A DNA stretch of 64,000 nucleotides from Polaromonas sp. (GCF_016185115.1 NZ_JACPOF010000001.1:57463-121462); one strand, 5' to 3'; positions 48,144-57,887 are shown, counted from the stretch's first letter. Made by a program: numbers and translations. The notes: generated by a model from the sequence alone, not told the origin.

Positions 48144-50435
48144 TTGGCACGCCACACATCACGCAAGAGCAGCGTAAAACGCAGCACTCCCGACAAATCA
48201 TCGTCCATCACCGTTAACTCCACACCAGCAATTACTGCTCACAGGCCGAGAGCCGCAGAGATGAACGCAATTCCGCTGGGCGCGCTCATGCTTGCCGCCT
48301 CAGTAAGCGGCTGGGCACAAACCGTGACTGCGTTGCCCAGTACGCCTGCGACCACGACAACAGCCATCACGCAAGTCGATGGAAAAACGCTGGCCCCAGT
48401 AACGATCAAGGATACGAGGGACCGGGCCACACAAACCTATCAGAGCGGGGTCACTACGATTGGCAAGGTTCCGGTTGCTGCCAAAGACGTGCCGCAATCG
48501 CTGACAGTGGTCAACGAGAAGCTCATCCACGATCAGGGCCGTGACACGTTCAAGGGCGCGCTCGAAAACGTCGTTGGCATTACTTTTGAAGCCGGCGAAG
48601 GCGGCCGCATAGGTGACAACATCCGCCTGCGCGGTTTTAGCGTTGCGGGTGACATTTATCTCGATGGCATGCGCGATATCGCGCAGTACAACCGTGACAC
48701 ATTCAACTACGACCGTATCGAAGTGCTGCGCGGCTCGGCCTCCATGCTGTTTGGCCGCGGGTCCACCGGTGGCGTCGTCAATCAGGTGAGCAAGACCGCT
48801 CGCCTGCTGACCGAGAATGAAGTCAATCTGACAGTTGGCCCTGGCTATTTGCGTACCACGGGTGATTTCAACGTCCGTACCGGCGAAGAGTCCGCCCTGC
48901 GCATTGGGGCCATGACGACTGACGGTGAGAGCAAAGGCGGAAAGGTTTCAACCAGGCGCCGTGGACTGGCTTTTGACTACAGCCTGGGTATAGGCACCTC
49001 AGACGAATTCAGTTTCAGCTTCTATCACCTGAACTACAACGACAAGCCCGATAACCTGGGCGGAAGGTGGCTGCAAGGTGCTCCTGCGCCGTTTCCATCG
49101 GGGCTGTCATATAACGCCGCTTCCGACTATCAAAGAGACGCCGCCGACATCGGAACAATCACCCACACTCACCGCTGGAATGACGGCAGCACCCTGAAAA
49201 CAACCTTCAGGGATGGACATTTCAACCGTGACCTGTGGGCAACACAGCTCAATGGCCTGGCGGCCAACGTCACCCAGGCCAATTTTGGATTCAATACGGT
49301 GGTTCCGCGAGGTACGCAAACCCGCGCCGGCCGCGATCATCACACTTTCCTTCAGAGCGACTACATCACAACAACCAACTGGTTCGGCCGCAAAAACCAG
49401 ATTCTGGCAGGAACGGATATCGCGCGCGAAAACGCCATCGTTTACCGCTACGTCAACGTACCGACACGGACCAACGTGACGGTGGGCGACCCGACAAACC
49501 TGGCACTTATGGATAGGCGCAACCTGATTCGCTCCACGGTTTTCACGTCGACTGCCATAGGAGCTTATGTCCAGGACACCATTAACCTCACGCCATCCTG
49601 GAAGCTTGTGGGCGGGCTTCGCCTCGACAGCTTCGGTGGCACATACGATCGTTCGGGGCTGGCGGTACCTGCCGGAGATCTGTCACGCAGGGATACAAAA
49701 CTCAGCAAGCGGGCCGGTGTGATGTACCAGCCGACGGATGAGGTGAGTTATTACGCGTCCTACGGAACCTCCTTCAACACGTCAGGCGACCTCTATCAAT
49801 ACGATGCAAACAGCGCAAAAACGCCACCGGAGAGCAGCCGGAACCTGGAAATTGGCGCCAAGTGGGAACTGTACGGAGGCGACCTCTCCCTGCGCACTGC
49901 ACTGGCCCGCACCGACAAATACAACGAGCGCAACACCGACGTGAACCAGGCGACGGGAGAGTTCCTGCTGTCAGGCCAGCGCCACACCAATGCCCTGGAG
50001 TTTGAAGTCGCCGGCCGCATCAATCCGCAATGGGATGTTTTCGGCGGGATAGTGTTCATGCACGGTGTCATTGACAAGGCAGGCTCCTCCGCCGCAGCCC
50101 AGGCTACTGTCGGGCTCAACCCTGGTTTGACCCCCAACCGGCAGGCCAACCTGTGGACCACCTACAGGCTGGGAGCCAACTGGCGCATAGGCGGCGGCTT
50201 CACGCATATAGGCGCCCAGGCACCATCGTCAGCCTCGGCAGCAAACCTGATGAACCACGCACCCGCGTACACAAAATGGGATGCACTGGTTGAATATCGC
50301 ATCAACCAGGACAACACCATCAAGCTCAACGTGGACAATCTGACCAACAAGGTTTACTACGGCTCGCTCTACCAGGGCTGGCCAACACAGTCGCCGATGC
50401 GTACGGTCAGGGCAACGCTCACAAGCAAGTTCTAG
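48144..50435 (+). CDS. TonB-dependent catecholate siderophore receptor, Fiu-like (TTG start)
   Basis: 763 residues from a TTG at 48144, chosen because GGAG lies six bases upstream and the product starts MARHTSRKSSVKR, a form typical of Fiu-type receptors. The ATG-led frame to 48030 would put the Fur-box region next to its start. A signal segment (about 40-60, ends SGWAQ) is followed by a plug domain (DVPQSLTVVNEKLI, RIEVLRGSASMLFGRGSTGG) and a barrel ending KVYYGSLYQGWPTQSPMRTV with a C-terminal Phe. It imports ferric siderophores through the outer membrane. piuC follows. Confidence 0.9.
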   Translation: MARHTSRKSSVKRSTPDKSSSITVNSTPAITAHRPRAAEMNAIPLGALMLAASVSGWAQTVTALPSTPATTTTAITQVDGKTLAPVTIKDTRDRATQTYQSGVTTIGKVPVAAKDVPQSLTVVNEKLIHDQGRDTFKGALENVVGITFEAGEGGRIGDNIRLRGFSVAGDIYLDGMRDIAQYNRDTFNYDRIEVLRGSASMLFGRGSTGGVVNQVSKTARLLTENEVNLTVGPGYLRTTGDFNVRTGEESALRIGAMTTDGESKGGKVSTRRRGLAFDYSLGIGTSDEFSFSFYHLNYNDKPDNLGGRWLQGAPAPFPSGLSYNAASDYQRDAADIGTITHTHRWNDGSTLKTTFRDGHFNRDLWATQLNGLAANVTQANFGFNTVVPRGTQTRAGRDHHTFLQSDYITTTNWFGRKNQILAGTDIARENAIVYRYVNVPTRTNVTVGDPTNLALMDRRNLIRSTVFTSTAIGAYVQDTINLTPSWKLVGGLRLDSFGGTYDRSGLAVPAGDLSRRDTKLSKRAGVMYQPTDEVSYYASYGTSFNTSGDLYQYDANSAKTPPESSRNLEIGAKWELYGGDLSLRTALARTDKYNERNTDVNQATGEFLLSGQRHTNALEFEVAGRINPQWDVFGGIVFMHGVIDKAGSSAAAQATVGLNPGLTPNRQANLWTTYRLGANWRIGGGFTHIGAQAPSSASAANLMNHAPAYTKWDALVEYRINQDNTIKLNVDNLTNKVYYGSLYQGWPTQSPMRTVRATLTSKF

Positions 50436-50459
50436 GTACCCGATATCGGAGCGTTAAAC

Positions 50460-50500
50460 CGGGCATCCAGGCACATACCAGGATGTCCGATTCTTATTTT
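50460..50500 (+). terminator. Rho-independent terminator after the TonB receptor
   Basis: CGGGCATCC pairs with GGATGTCCG (8 of 9) around a 12-base loop and is followed by ATTCTTATTTT. It lies between the receptor and piuC, so piuC is expressed by read-through or from its own promoter. Confidence 0.6.
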
Positions 50501-50511
50501 GGATAGCAAAC

Positions 50512-51225
50512 ATGTTGCTCCGCGTTGCACAGGTCTTGACCCCTGAAGAACTGACCCAGGTTCGACAGCTCGTACTCACAGCGCCCTGGTCGGATGGCCG
50601 CATCACTGCAGGCGTGCAGAGCGGTGCGGTCAAAAACAACCTTCAGCTGCCTGAAGAGTTGCCTGAGGCACAGCAGGCCAGACATATTGTTTCGGTCGCG
50701 CTGGCACGCAACCCCATGTTCGTCACGGGTGCCTTGCCAAAGTCGGTCTACCCTCCCCTGTTTAACCGGTATGGCGGCCAGTCCAATGCGTTCGGCAACC
50801 ACATCGACAATGCCGTCCGCACCCATGCCGCCACGGCAAGGCATGTGCGCACAGACATTTCGTGCACGCTGTTTCTGAGCGAGCCGCAAACCTATGACGG
50901 CGGCGAACTGGTCGTACAGGACACCTACGGCGAGCAGAGCATCAAGTTCGCTGCTGGTGATCTGGTGATGTACCCGGGCACCTCCGTCCACCGGGTAACT
51001 CCGGTGACCCGGGGCGAACGGCTCGCCTGCTTTTTCTGGATCGAAAGCATGGTCCGCTCTGATGCGCAGAGAAGGTTGCTCTACGACATGGACATGGCCA
51101 TTACGGCGCTGCGGCAAAAAGACCTGGACAGGGCCGGTCGCGACCAGGCCCATGTTGAAAGTGACGAGGTCGTGCGCCTGACAGGCTGCTATCACAATCT
51201 GCTGCGGATGTGGGCTGACGTCTGA
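50512..51225 (+). CDS. piuC: PKHD-type 2-oxoglutarate/Fe(II) hydroxylase PiuC
   Basis: 237 residues. The facial triad is His97-Xaa-Asp99 (NHIDNAV) and His160 (SVHRVTPV), with Arg170 as the 2-oxoglutarate anchor. [20 protein letters not shown] is typical of the PKHD/YbiX group. These enzymes are usually encoded beside Fiu-like receptors and are iron-repressed; the target is unknown, perhaps the siderophore or receptor. Confidence 0.92.
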   Translation: MLLRVAQVLTPEELTQVRQLVLTAPWSDGRITAGVQSGAVKNNLQLPEELPEAQQARHIVSVALARNPMFVTGALPKSVYPPLFNRYGGQSNAFGNHIDNAVRTHAATARHVRTDISCTLFLSEPQTYDGGELVVQDTYGEQSIKFAAGDLVMYPGTSVHRVTPVTRGERLACFFWIESMVRSDAQRRLLYDMDMAITALRQKDLDRAGRDQAHVESDEVVRLTGCYHNLLRMWADV

Positions 51226-51262
51226 GACTCTGCCCTTGATGCTGCCGCCCATCGGTATTCAT

Positions 51263-51287
51263 ATAAATGCGACACATTCGCATTTAT
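51263..51287. promoter_or_regulatory. perfect 10-bp palindrome, Fur-like operator candidate
   Basis: ATAAATGCGA and its exact reverse complement TCGCATTTAT are separated by CACAT. The core shares TGCGAnnCATTC with the Fur-like site at 47996-48014. It lies about 135 bases upstream of the PepSY gene. Confidence 0.6.
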
Positions 51288-51422
51288 AATCAGACCAGCC
51301 ATCCGGATTTGGGCCGTGACCGGAAAGCCAGAAAACAAACCAAACGCAAGCAGACGCCGAATCGCCGGACTCCAGCGCATTCGACAGTCTCTTCTTCAAA
51401 CATCAGACAAGCAGGAAATCAA

Positions 51423-51701
51423 ATGAAACGCACTTCTTTCGCACTTGCGGCTTTTTTCTCCCTGGCCTCCGCTGGCGCCCTCGCGCACGGTGATTTCAAA
51501 TGCGACGTACCCAAGGCCGAATGGCAACCCCAGATGGAACTGCAGCGCAAGCTCACAGCCGAAGGCTGGAAGGTGCGGCAGGTCAAGGTCGACAACGGCT
51601 GTTATGAGGTTTACGGTTTTGACAGCACCGGCAAGCGCATCGAAATCTACTTCAACCCCAAGACCTTTGAAAAAATCGGCGAGGTCAAGCAGCCCTCCTG
51701 A
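51423..51701 (+). CDS. secreted PepSY-domain protein
   Basis: 92 residues from the ATG at 51423 (AGGAAA upstream). A signal peptide ends at AGALA, and the mature part is a single PepSY-like domain (QRKLTAEGWKVRQVKVDNGC, then YEVYGFDSTGKRIEIYFNP). PepSY proteins often accompany cytochrome b561 or ferric reductases, as here: the cytochrome gene starts nine bases later. The palindrome upstream suggests iron control. Confidence 0.85.
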   Translation: MKRTSFALAAFFSLASAGALAHGDFKCDVPKAEWQPQMELQRKLTAEGWKVRQVKVDNGCYEVYGFDSTGKRIEIYFNPKTFEKIGEVKQPS

Positions 51702-51709
51702 CAGCCCGC

Positions 51710-52300
51710 ATGGCAGCCCCGCCGATCGCTGTTGAAAGCCTGATGCCCGCGCCGCACAACACCGTCAAGGTATGGGACGGACTGGTTCGCCTGCTGCACT
51801 GGCTGCTGGTGCTGTCGGTGGCTTTGGCATGGCTCAGCACACTGGGCTTGGGTTGGGTCAAGGCACATGAACCCGCAGGCTACGTGGCCCTCGCCGTCGT
51901 GGTCACACGCGTGATCTGGGGGTTTGCCGGCAGCCGCCACGCGCGCTTTGCGCAGTTCGTGCGCAAGCCGCGGGCCGTACGCAACTACGCACTGCAGCTC
52001 AAGTCAGGCTGCGAACTGCGGTATGCAGGCCACAACCCGCTGGGCGGGTGGATGGTTGTGCTGCTGCTGGCAGTGGTGGGTGCGCTGGGCATCACGGGCT
52101 GGCTGTACACCACCGATTATTTCTGGGGCACGGCCTGGCTTGACCAGTTGCATGGCGCCCTGGCATGGGTGCTTTTGCTGCTGATCGCCGGCCATCTGGG
52201 CGGCGTACTGGTCACCAGTTACAGGCACCGCGAAAACCTCGTGGGCGCCATGTTCACAGGCCGCAAGCAGGCGGCGGCTCCGGGCGACATCGAGGACTGA
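51710..52300 (+). CDS. cytochrome b561 / Ni-Fe hydrogenase-type b cytochrome
   Basis: 196 residues with four membrane helices. Likely haem ligands are His in RLLHWLLV, HNPLGG, HGALAW and AGHLGG. It carries electrons from the quinone pool across the membrane. With the upstream PepSY gene it probably forms a ferric-reductase-like or general redox pair next to the siderophore receptor. Confidence 0.88.
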   Translation: MAAPPIAVESLMPAPHNTVKVWDGLVRLLHWLLVLSVALAWLSTLGLGWVKAHEPAGYVALAVVVTRVIWGFAGSRHARFAQFVRKPRAVRNYALQLKSGCELRYAGHNPLGGWMVVLLLAVVGALGITGWLYTTDYFWGTAWLDQLHGALAWVLLLLIAGHLGGVLVTSYRHRENLVGAMFTGRKQAAAPGDIED

Positions 52301-52335
52301 CATTCACACGTCGCACACGCGCGGTCGATCTCCTG

Positions 52336-52713
52336 CTAGCGCGCCGTTTCTTCTTCAATGCGTTTGAGCAGTTCGGCCAATGGTGCTTTTTTCGCGACGC
52401 CTGGCCGCCCGCCCACATAACCGGCCATGTCTTCCGCCTCTTGCGGAGACACCAGCGCCGTCAGGTAGATGAACGGAATACGCGCAGTGACCGGGTCTTC
52501 GGCCAGCGCCGCAGCCACATCACCACCGCTGAAGTCAGGCATGTCAATGTCGCAAAGAATGACGTCGGGCTTCTCGCGTTTGGCCAGCGCTACCGCCGTG
52601 CGCGGCTGCGTGGTGCTGGCAAGCTGGTAGTTCTTGGCCAGCTTGGTGACCAGGTAGGTAACGATGGCTTCATCGTCATCAATCAGCAAAATCTTTTTTC
52701 GTTCGTCGAGCAC
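52336..52713 (-). CDS. stand-alone response regulator receiver (CheY-like)
   Basis: 125 residues, a single REC domain: acidic pocket Asp12/13/14, phospho-acceptor Asp55 (DVILCDIDMPDFSG), Thr85 and Lys108. It has no output domain. It follows the giant hybrid kinase by 55 bases in the same direction and is its likely partner, acting as a phosphate sink or by protein contact. Confidence 0.93.
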   Translation of the reverse strand: MLDERKKILLIDDDEAIVTYLVTKLAKNYQLASTTQPRTAVALAKREKPDVILCDIDMPDFSGGDVAAALAEDPVTARIPFIYLTALVSPQEAEDMAGYVGGRPGVAKKAPLAELLKRIEEETAR

Positions 52714-52768
52714 TGTTTACTCCGTTTTATTCAATCTTTGTCTTCAGCAGGCGGCACACCCGGCCATG

Positions 52769-55700
52769 TCATTGCGCCATCTCGCCCTTGAGGATTGTGG
52801 CCGTCTGCAAATGTACGCGCAAGTCATTGACCAGAGCGGCGGCCTGCTGCAGATCCATGACGGCCGCTTCGGTCTCCATGTGTTTGCCCTGTTCTGCCGC
52901 CCAGTGAAAGCCGTACAGGCCAAGGCTGCCGGCAAGCTGGTGCGCCCTGCGCCGCAGTCCCTCACGGTCACCCGATGCAATATCCGCAGCCATGTCATCG
53001 AGCAGCCTGAGCCGGGTCGGTAAAAAGCCCGGAAGCAGTTCAAAAATATCCGGGTCCACCACGACGGGCGCCAGTGAGCCCACAGGCGCAGCAGCGACTG
53101 CGGGGGCCACAGGTTTTGACGACGATACAAAGTCCAGCAGCGTCTGCTGTATGAGCTCGCGCGTCACAGGCTTGGTGAGGTAATGGTCAAAGCCCGCAGC
53201 AAGGCAGCGCGCCCGGGTCTCCTCATCGTCATGCGACGACAGCACCACCACATAAGCACGCGGCCTGCCCATGTCGGCCTCCTGCTGGCGCAACAGGCCT
53301 ATGGCTTCCAGCCCGCCCATGACGGGCATGTCCAGGTCCATGAACATGATGTCGGGCACCTCCTGCTCAACCATCTCCAGCGCGACCCTGCCATTGAACG
53401 CCGTGGTGACGGTGAGCGGCGGGCACGGCAAAAAGCGGCGCACGATGAGCAGGTTGTATTCGTCGTCATCGACCAGCAGAACCTTGAGCGGCGGCAGGTC
53501 GGCCAGCACCATGGGCTGGCGGTTGCGGTGTTCCATCGCATGCCGCGCGGTCGGCGGCACCTTGCCCGCAGGCGCGGCGCGCAGGCTGACGCGCAGCGTC
53601 GTGCCTTCGCCGGCCGATGTCTGCATGGTTACGTCGCCATCCTGCGTGCGTGCCATCAGGCGCGCCGAGTAGGTACCCAGACCGGTGCCGCTGGCCTTGC
53701 CTGCAGTCGCGTACTTGGTGAAAAAGGTATCCCGCACGGCAGTTGGCACCATGCCCTCGTTGTGAATGCTCAAGACGACGCTGTCAGCGCCTTCATGGCC
53801 GGCCGCAGCCTTTTCGTCCTGCAGCGTCACTGTCACGGTTGCGCCTTCGGGCGATGCCTCGACCGCGTTCTTCAGCAGGTTGGCCACCAGTGAATAACAC
53901 AGCAGCTCTTCAGCCCAGGCGCAGGCCTGCACCTTGCCCGATACCAGCTTGAGCACCACGTTCTTCGACGCCGCGTGGCTGCGGATATCGACCGCCACCT
54001 TGTCGACCAGATCCACCAGGTCCACCGCATCGGGCCGGAAGATATAACTGCCCTGCTCCATCTTGTAGAGGTCCAGCGACAGGTTGACCATGCTCAGGAT
54101 GCGGTAGCCCGCGCGCTCGACGATGCCCAGCAGTTCGTCGGCCTCTGCCGTCAGGCGCCGCTCTTCACGCAGCAGGCGCGGCACCGCAATGATGCTATTG
54201 AGGGGCGTCTTGATGTCGTGGCGCGCAATGCGCTCGACCTCCTCGCGCAGCCTGACGTTTTCCATCAGCGCCTCGTTCTGCAGCTCGAGCTGCCCGGCCT
54301 GCGCGGCAATCTGGTCATGCGAGGCATGCAGCGCCTGCTCCTGGGCGCGGCGCTCGGTGATGTCCGTGAGCGATGCAATAAAACGTGTGGCGTAGCCCTT
54401 CTGGTCACGCACCGACACGCCCATGCCCTGCACCCACACATAGCTGCCGTCGGCGCAGCGCAGGCGGTATTCAATCGCCTGGTGAAACTCCTCCGCACCT
54501 GCCGGCCCCTTGCCCTTGATATGCTCGGCAAAGGCATCACGCACGCGCGCCGTGTCGTCGGGGTGAATCATGTCGAAGTAGTCGGGCCAGGCCGAGGTAT
54601 CGGTATCCGCGCTGAAGCCCAGCAGCTCGCGCAGGCGCGGTGAATAAAACGCCGTGCGCGTCCTGCCGTCCCAGTCCACAATGCCGGCCTTGGCCGCGCG
54701 CACCACCAGTGCAATGCGCCGCTGCTCGGTGGCCAGCGCCTGTTCCATCTCATAACGCTCGGTCACATCGGCGCTGGCGGTCACCACCCCCAACGGCTCG
54801 CCGCGCGCATTGGCCATCACGGTGCGGGTCTGGGTGTAACGCCTTCCATTGGAAGCCACATCCAATGTCATCGGCGGGCTGTCGACGCCGCGGCGCAGCG
54901 ACTCGGCGTCGAGCTTCTCGACCTCGGCGGCTTCTTCGGGCTCGCGCAGCTCGCGTGCGGTGCGGCCCATGACCTGGTCGCGCCGCAGCGCGTAGTACTG
55001 CTCCCAGGTACGGTTGGCAAACACGTAGCGGCCTGCGGTGTCGCGCATCGCCAGCGCCACCGGCACCGAGTCCACGAGGTCATTGATGAAGCGCACGCGG
55101 TCTTCAAGCTGGCCGGCCTGCGCGGCAATCTGGTCGTGCGAGGCACGCAGCGCTTCTTCCTGCGCGCGGCGTTCGGTGATGTCGATGATGAAGGCAATCC
55201 AGCGCAGCACAAAACCGTTGGCGTCACGCACCGCCATGCCGCCCACCTCGCACCAGACATAAGTGCCGTCGGCGCGCAGCAACCGGTACTGTTCGGTCGA
55301 ATAAAACTCGCCCATCGGGCCTTCCGGCCCCTTGCCCTTGATGAAGGGCACCCAGCGCCCGACGATGCGCGCCCGGTCATCGGGGTGAATCATGACCTTG
55401 AAGTAGTCCGGCCAGTCAGACGTGTCAGCGTCTGGTGCATAGCCGCGTATCTCGCGAAAGCGCGGCGAATAGTAGGTGTCGTGCGTACCGCCGTCCCAGT
55501 CCACAATGCCCACGCGTGAGCCGCGCACCACCAGGTCAAGACGCCGCCTCTCGGTGGCCAGCAACTCCTGCTGCTCGCGAAAGACGGTGATGTCGAGGTA
55601 GGAGGTGATGATGCGGCGCGTGCGGCCGTCGTCGCCAATCTGCGAGACGCTCTCGGCGTGTATCCACAAATAACTGCCGTCGGCCGTGCGCAGCCTGCCG

Positions 55701-57673
55701 ACCATGGGCGGCGCGGGTATGGTGTCGCCCGGCTTGCCGGTGAACTCGACCATCTCGCGGAACTGCGCACGCGCACGTTCGCGGTCGTCGTCATGCATGA
55801 ACATGAAAACCGTGGGCCAGCCTGATGTATCGGTGCCCGCCGGATAGCCCGTCATTTCAAGGTAGCGGTCCGAGTAGGTCATGACCTCGGTGGCGGCATC
55901 CCAGTCGCTGAACCCGGCCTTGGTGGTGCGCACCAGCAATTGCAGGCGGTCACGCTCTATCGACAGCACCTGCTCGGCCAGCCGCTTCTGGTTGACCTGG
56001 TCTGTCATCTGAGATTCAAGCTGCTTGGCATCACTGATGTCGATGAACGAACAGATAAACCGCAGCGTGCGTCCTTCAGCGCCCAGCAGTGCAATGCCTT
56101 CTGCGTGCACCCACACATAGTCGCCGTTGGCGCGGCGCATGCGGTAATCCAGCGGCTTGTGGTGGCGTGTGCCGCTGGTCACGCTGCGGTTGCGCAGTTC
56201 GCCAACAAAATTGGCGCGCACCCGCTCGCTGTCTTCCGGGTGCAGCAGGTCATAAAACGCTGGCAGGTCAGATGCAGCCGCGTCTGCCGGGTAGCCCAGG
56301 ATTTCCTTGTAGCGGTCTGAATACGTCACCACATCGCCAATGGCGTTCCAGTCGAGCAGGCCCGCCTTGGTGGCGCGCACCAGCAGGTTGGTGCGTTCGC
56401 GCTGCTCAATGCCGCGCAGTTCTTCGGAGGCCAGCGCGCGCGCCATGCGCCGCGCCAGCATGAAGCCCGGCGCCAGTGCAAACGCCAGCAGGCCGTAAGG
56501 CATCCAGACGGTGCGCATCAGGTGCCTGAAGAAAATCCAGTCGTGGCCCACCACCACGGCCAGCACTGCAAAGCCGCCCAGGAGGATGGGGGCGCTGCCA
56601 CGCCAGCGCGTGCGCCTGCTCGCCCTGACCAGCACCCACGTGATGTAGACAGCCATCACCACCGTAAAAGTGCCCAGCACCGGGACGGACAGCGTGAACA
56701 CGCTGCCAGGCGTCAGCACCGACAGCAAGGCCCCCAGGCCACCAAACCAGCTCACGACCCTGATCTGCCAGTCGCCGAACTCGCCCGGGTAGGCCGCGTG
56801 CACAAAACGCGCAAACATGGTCAGGCCGCCGTAAAAGCTCAGGAACATCAGGCACAGGTACCAGTCCCAGCCCAGCGGCCCCAATATCGGCAGCGCCGCA
56901 CGCTCGCCCGACATCGCCACGAACACACAGCAGGAGAGGCAAAACAGCCCGAAATACAGCGGCGCAAGCTCCTTGCGGCGCCAGACAAAAAACAGGATGG
57001 GCAGCACGCTCAGCAACGCCAGCCCCCCAAACGCACCCATGTCACGCACCAGCCCCGCCTCGCGCTGCACCTGCATCTGCGCACTGCTGCCTATCTGTAT
57101 GCCGCGCACCAGCCCGCCGCGGCGGTGGTCAAAGTTGGAGACATGCGCCACGATGTTCAGCGGGCAGCGGGCCTCGCCTATCGGCACATACTGCTGCGCC
57201 ACTGCCGGGTCTGAACTCGGGTCATCAACGCCCGGCTTGCCCTGGCTCGCCACCTCGCGGCCGTTGACAAACATGCGCACAGAACTGTGCTGCACCGGGA
57301 AGGCCATGCTCAGGCCGGAGGCACTGCTGCAGTTGAGCTGCAGGCGGTAACTGGCATAGCCGTCAGAACCCAGCTTCTGCCCATCGACCACTGTGCCCGC
57401 CCAGGCCGCCGGCAGGTCGGCAAACATGGTCGGGGCGCCGGCAGGCTGTGCGGGGTCTATGAACTGCCGCCAGTAAAAGGCCCATTCCCCACTGAGGAAA
57501 ACAGGCCCGTCGCGCTCGAAGTTCCACTGGCGGAGATCCATCTCGCCAGCTTTTGCCATCGGCTCGATATCGTTGCGCGCTGCGTCTGCCGGCCCCTGCA
57601 GTGCAAAAAAAGCCGCCAGAAGAACCAGCAACTTCGTGAGTACCGTGCGAACAGTCGGGTGCGTCAAAGGCAT
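52769..57673 (-). CDS. giant hybrid sensor histidine kinase (7TM-DISM, 5 PAS, HisKA, HATPase, REC, HPT)
   Basis: 1634 residues from the ATG at 57673 with a signal peptide ending GPADA. Domain order: 7TMR-DISM extracellular jelly roll (about 45-200), seven membrane helices (about 215-425), five PAS domains, HisKA with ARHDIKTPLNS, HATPase (NLLKNAVEA, GTGLGTYS), a receiver (VDDDEYN, MDLDMPVMGG) and HPT (RRRAHQLAGSLGLYG). It holds a full His-Asp-His relay in one chain. PAS 3 and PAS 5 are near-copies with repeated linkers, also visible in the DNA 819 bases apart. The REC gene at 52336 is downstream. Ligand unknown; tandem palindromes lie upstream. Confidence 0.93.
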   Translation of the reverse strand: MPLTHPTVRTVLTKLLVLLAAFFALQGPADAARNDIEPMAKAGEMDLRQWNFERDGPVFLSGEWAFYWRQFIDPAQPAGAPTMFADLPAAWAGTVVDGQKLGSDGYASYRLQLNCSSASGLSMAFPVQHSSVRMFVNGREVASQGKPGVDDPSSDPAVAQQYVPIGEARCPLNIVAHVSNFDHRRGGLVRGIQIGSSAQMQVQREAGLVRDMGAFGGLALLSVLPILFFVWRRKELAPLYFGLFCLSCCVFVAMSGERAALPILGPLGWDWYLCLMFLSFYGGLTMFARFVHAAYPGEFGDWQIRVVSWFGGLGALLSVLTPGSVFTLSVPVLGTFTVVMAVYITWVLVRASRRTRWRGSAPILLGGFAVLAVVVGHDWIFFRHLMRTVWMPYGLLAFALAPGFMLARRMARALASEELRGIEQRERTNLLVRATKAGLLDWNAIGDVVTYSDRYKEILGYPADAAASDLPAFYDLLHPEDSERVRANFVGELRNRSVTSGTRHHKPLDYRMRRANGDYVWVHAEGIALLGAEGRTLRFICSFIDISDAKQLESQMTDQVNQKRLAEQVLSIERDRLQLLVRTTKAGFSDWDAATEVMTYSDRYLEMTGYPAGTDTSGWPTVFMFMHDDDRERARAQFREMVEFTGKPGDTIPAPPMVGRLRTADGSYLWIHAESVSQIGDDGRTRRIITSYLDITVFREQQELLATERRRLDLVVRGSRVGIVDWDGGTHDTYYSPRFREIRGYAPDADTSDWPDYFKVMIHPDDRARIVGRWVPFIKGKGPEGPMGEFYSTEQYRLLRADGTYVWCEVGGMAVRDANGFVLRWIAFIIDITERRAQEEALRASHDQIAAQAGQLEDRVRFINDLVDSVPVALAMRDTAGRYVFANRTWEQYYALRRDQVMGRTARELREPEEAAEVEKLDAESLRRGVDSPPMTLDVASNGRRYTQTRTVMANARGEPLGVVTASADVTERYEMEQALATEQRRIALVVRAAKAGIVDWDGRTRTAFYSPRLRELLGFSADTDTSAWPDYFDMIHPDDTARVRDAFAEHIKGKGPAGAEEFHQAIEYRLRCADGSYVWVQGMGVSVRDQKGYATRFIASLTDITERRAQEQALHASHDQIAAQAGQLELQNEALMENVRLREEVERIARHDIKTPLNSIIAVPRLLREERRLTAEADELLGIVERAGYRILSMVNLSLDLYKMEQGSYIFRPDAVDLVDLVDKVAVDIRSHAASKNVVLKLVSGKVQACAWAEELLCYSLVANLLKNAVEASPEGATVTVTLQDEKAAAGHEGADSVVLSIHNEGMVPTAVRDTFFTKYATAGKASGTGLGTYSARLMARTQDGDVTMQTSAGEGTTLRVSLRAAPAGKVPPTARHAMEHRNRQPMVLADLPPLKVLLVDDDEYNLLIVRRFLPCPPLTVTTAFNGRVALEMVEQEVPDIMFMDLDMPVMGGLEAIGLLRQQEADMGRPRAYVVVLSSHDDEETRARCLAAGFDHYLTKPVTRELIQQTLLDFVSSSKPVAPAVAAAPVGSLAPVVVDPDIFELLPGFLPTRLRLLDDMAADIASGDREGLRRRAHQLAGSLGLYGFHWAAEQGKHMETEAAVMDLQQAAALVNDLRVHLQTATILKGEMAQ

Positions 57674-57778
57674 GGCAAAGGATAGACGATTTGTTACGTC
57701 TCTCCCCTGTGCGCAGACTTGCTGCCGCCCGGCCTGTTGCCCGCCGGACACAACTGGCGCGCCCATGACTCAGAATTC

Positions 57779-57835
57779 AAATGTTAATACAGGAGTTAAC
57801 ATTTTGACCAAAAGTTAATATGGAAGTTAACTTTT
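57779..57835. promoter_or_regulatory. two tandem palindromes with 31-bp period upstream of the hybrid kinase
   Basis: Site 1 is AAATGTTAA and its exact complement TTAACATTT around 8 bases (57779-57804). Site 2 is AAAAGTTAA and TTAACTTTT around 8 bases (57810-57835). Centres are 31 bp apart, three helical turns, and each site is followed by TTGAC. They are about 106 and 137 bases upstream of the kinase start and look like operators for one dimeric regulator. Confidence 0.7.
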
Positions 57836-57887
57836 GACTCTTTTCCGGCCTGCCATGTCTTCAAAAAGCCCAAAAATGGCTCGAAAA

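Noticed and set aside
57779..57835. CRISPR repeat
   Set aside because: Only two units, each a palindrome, no spacers or cas genes.
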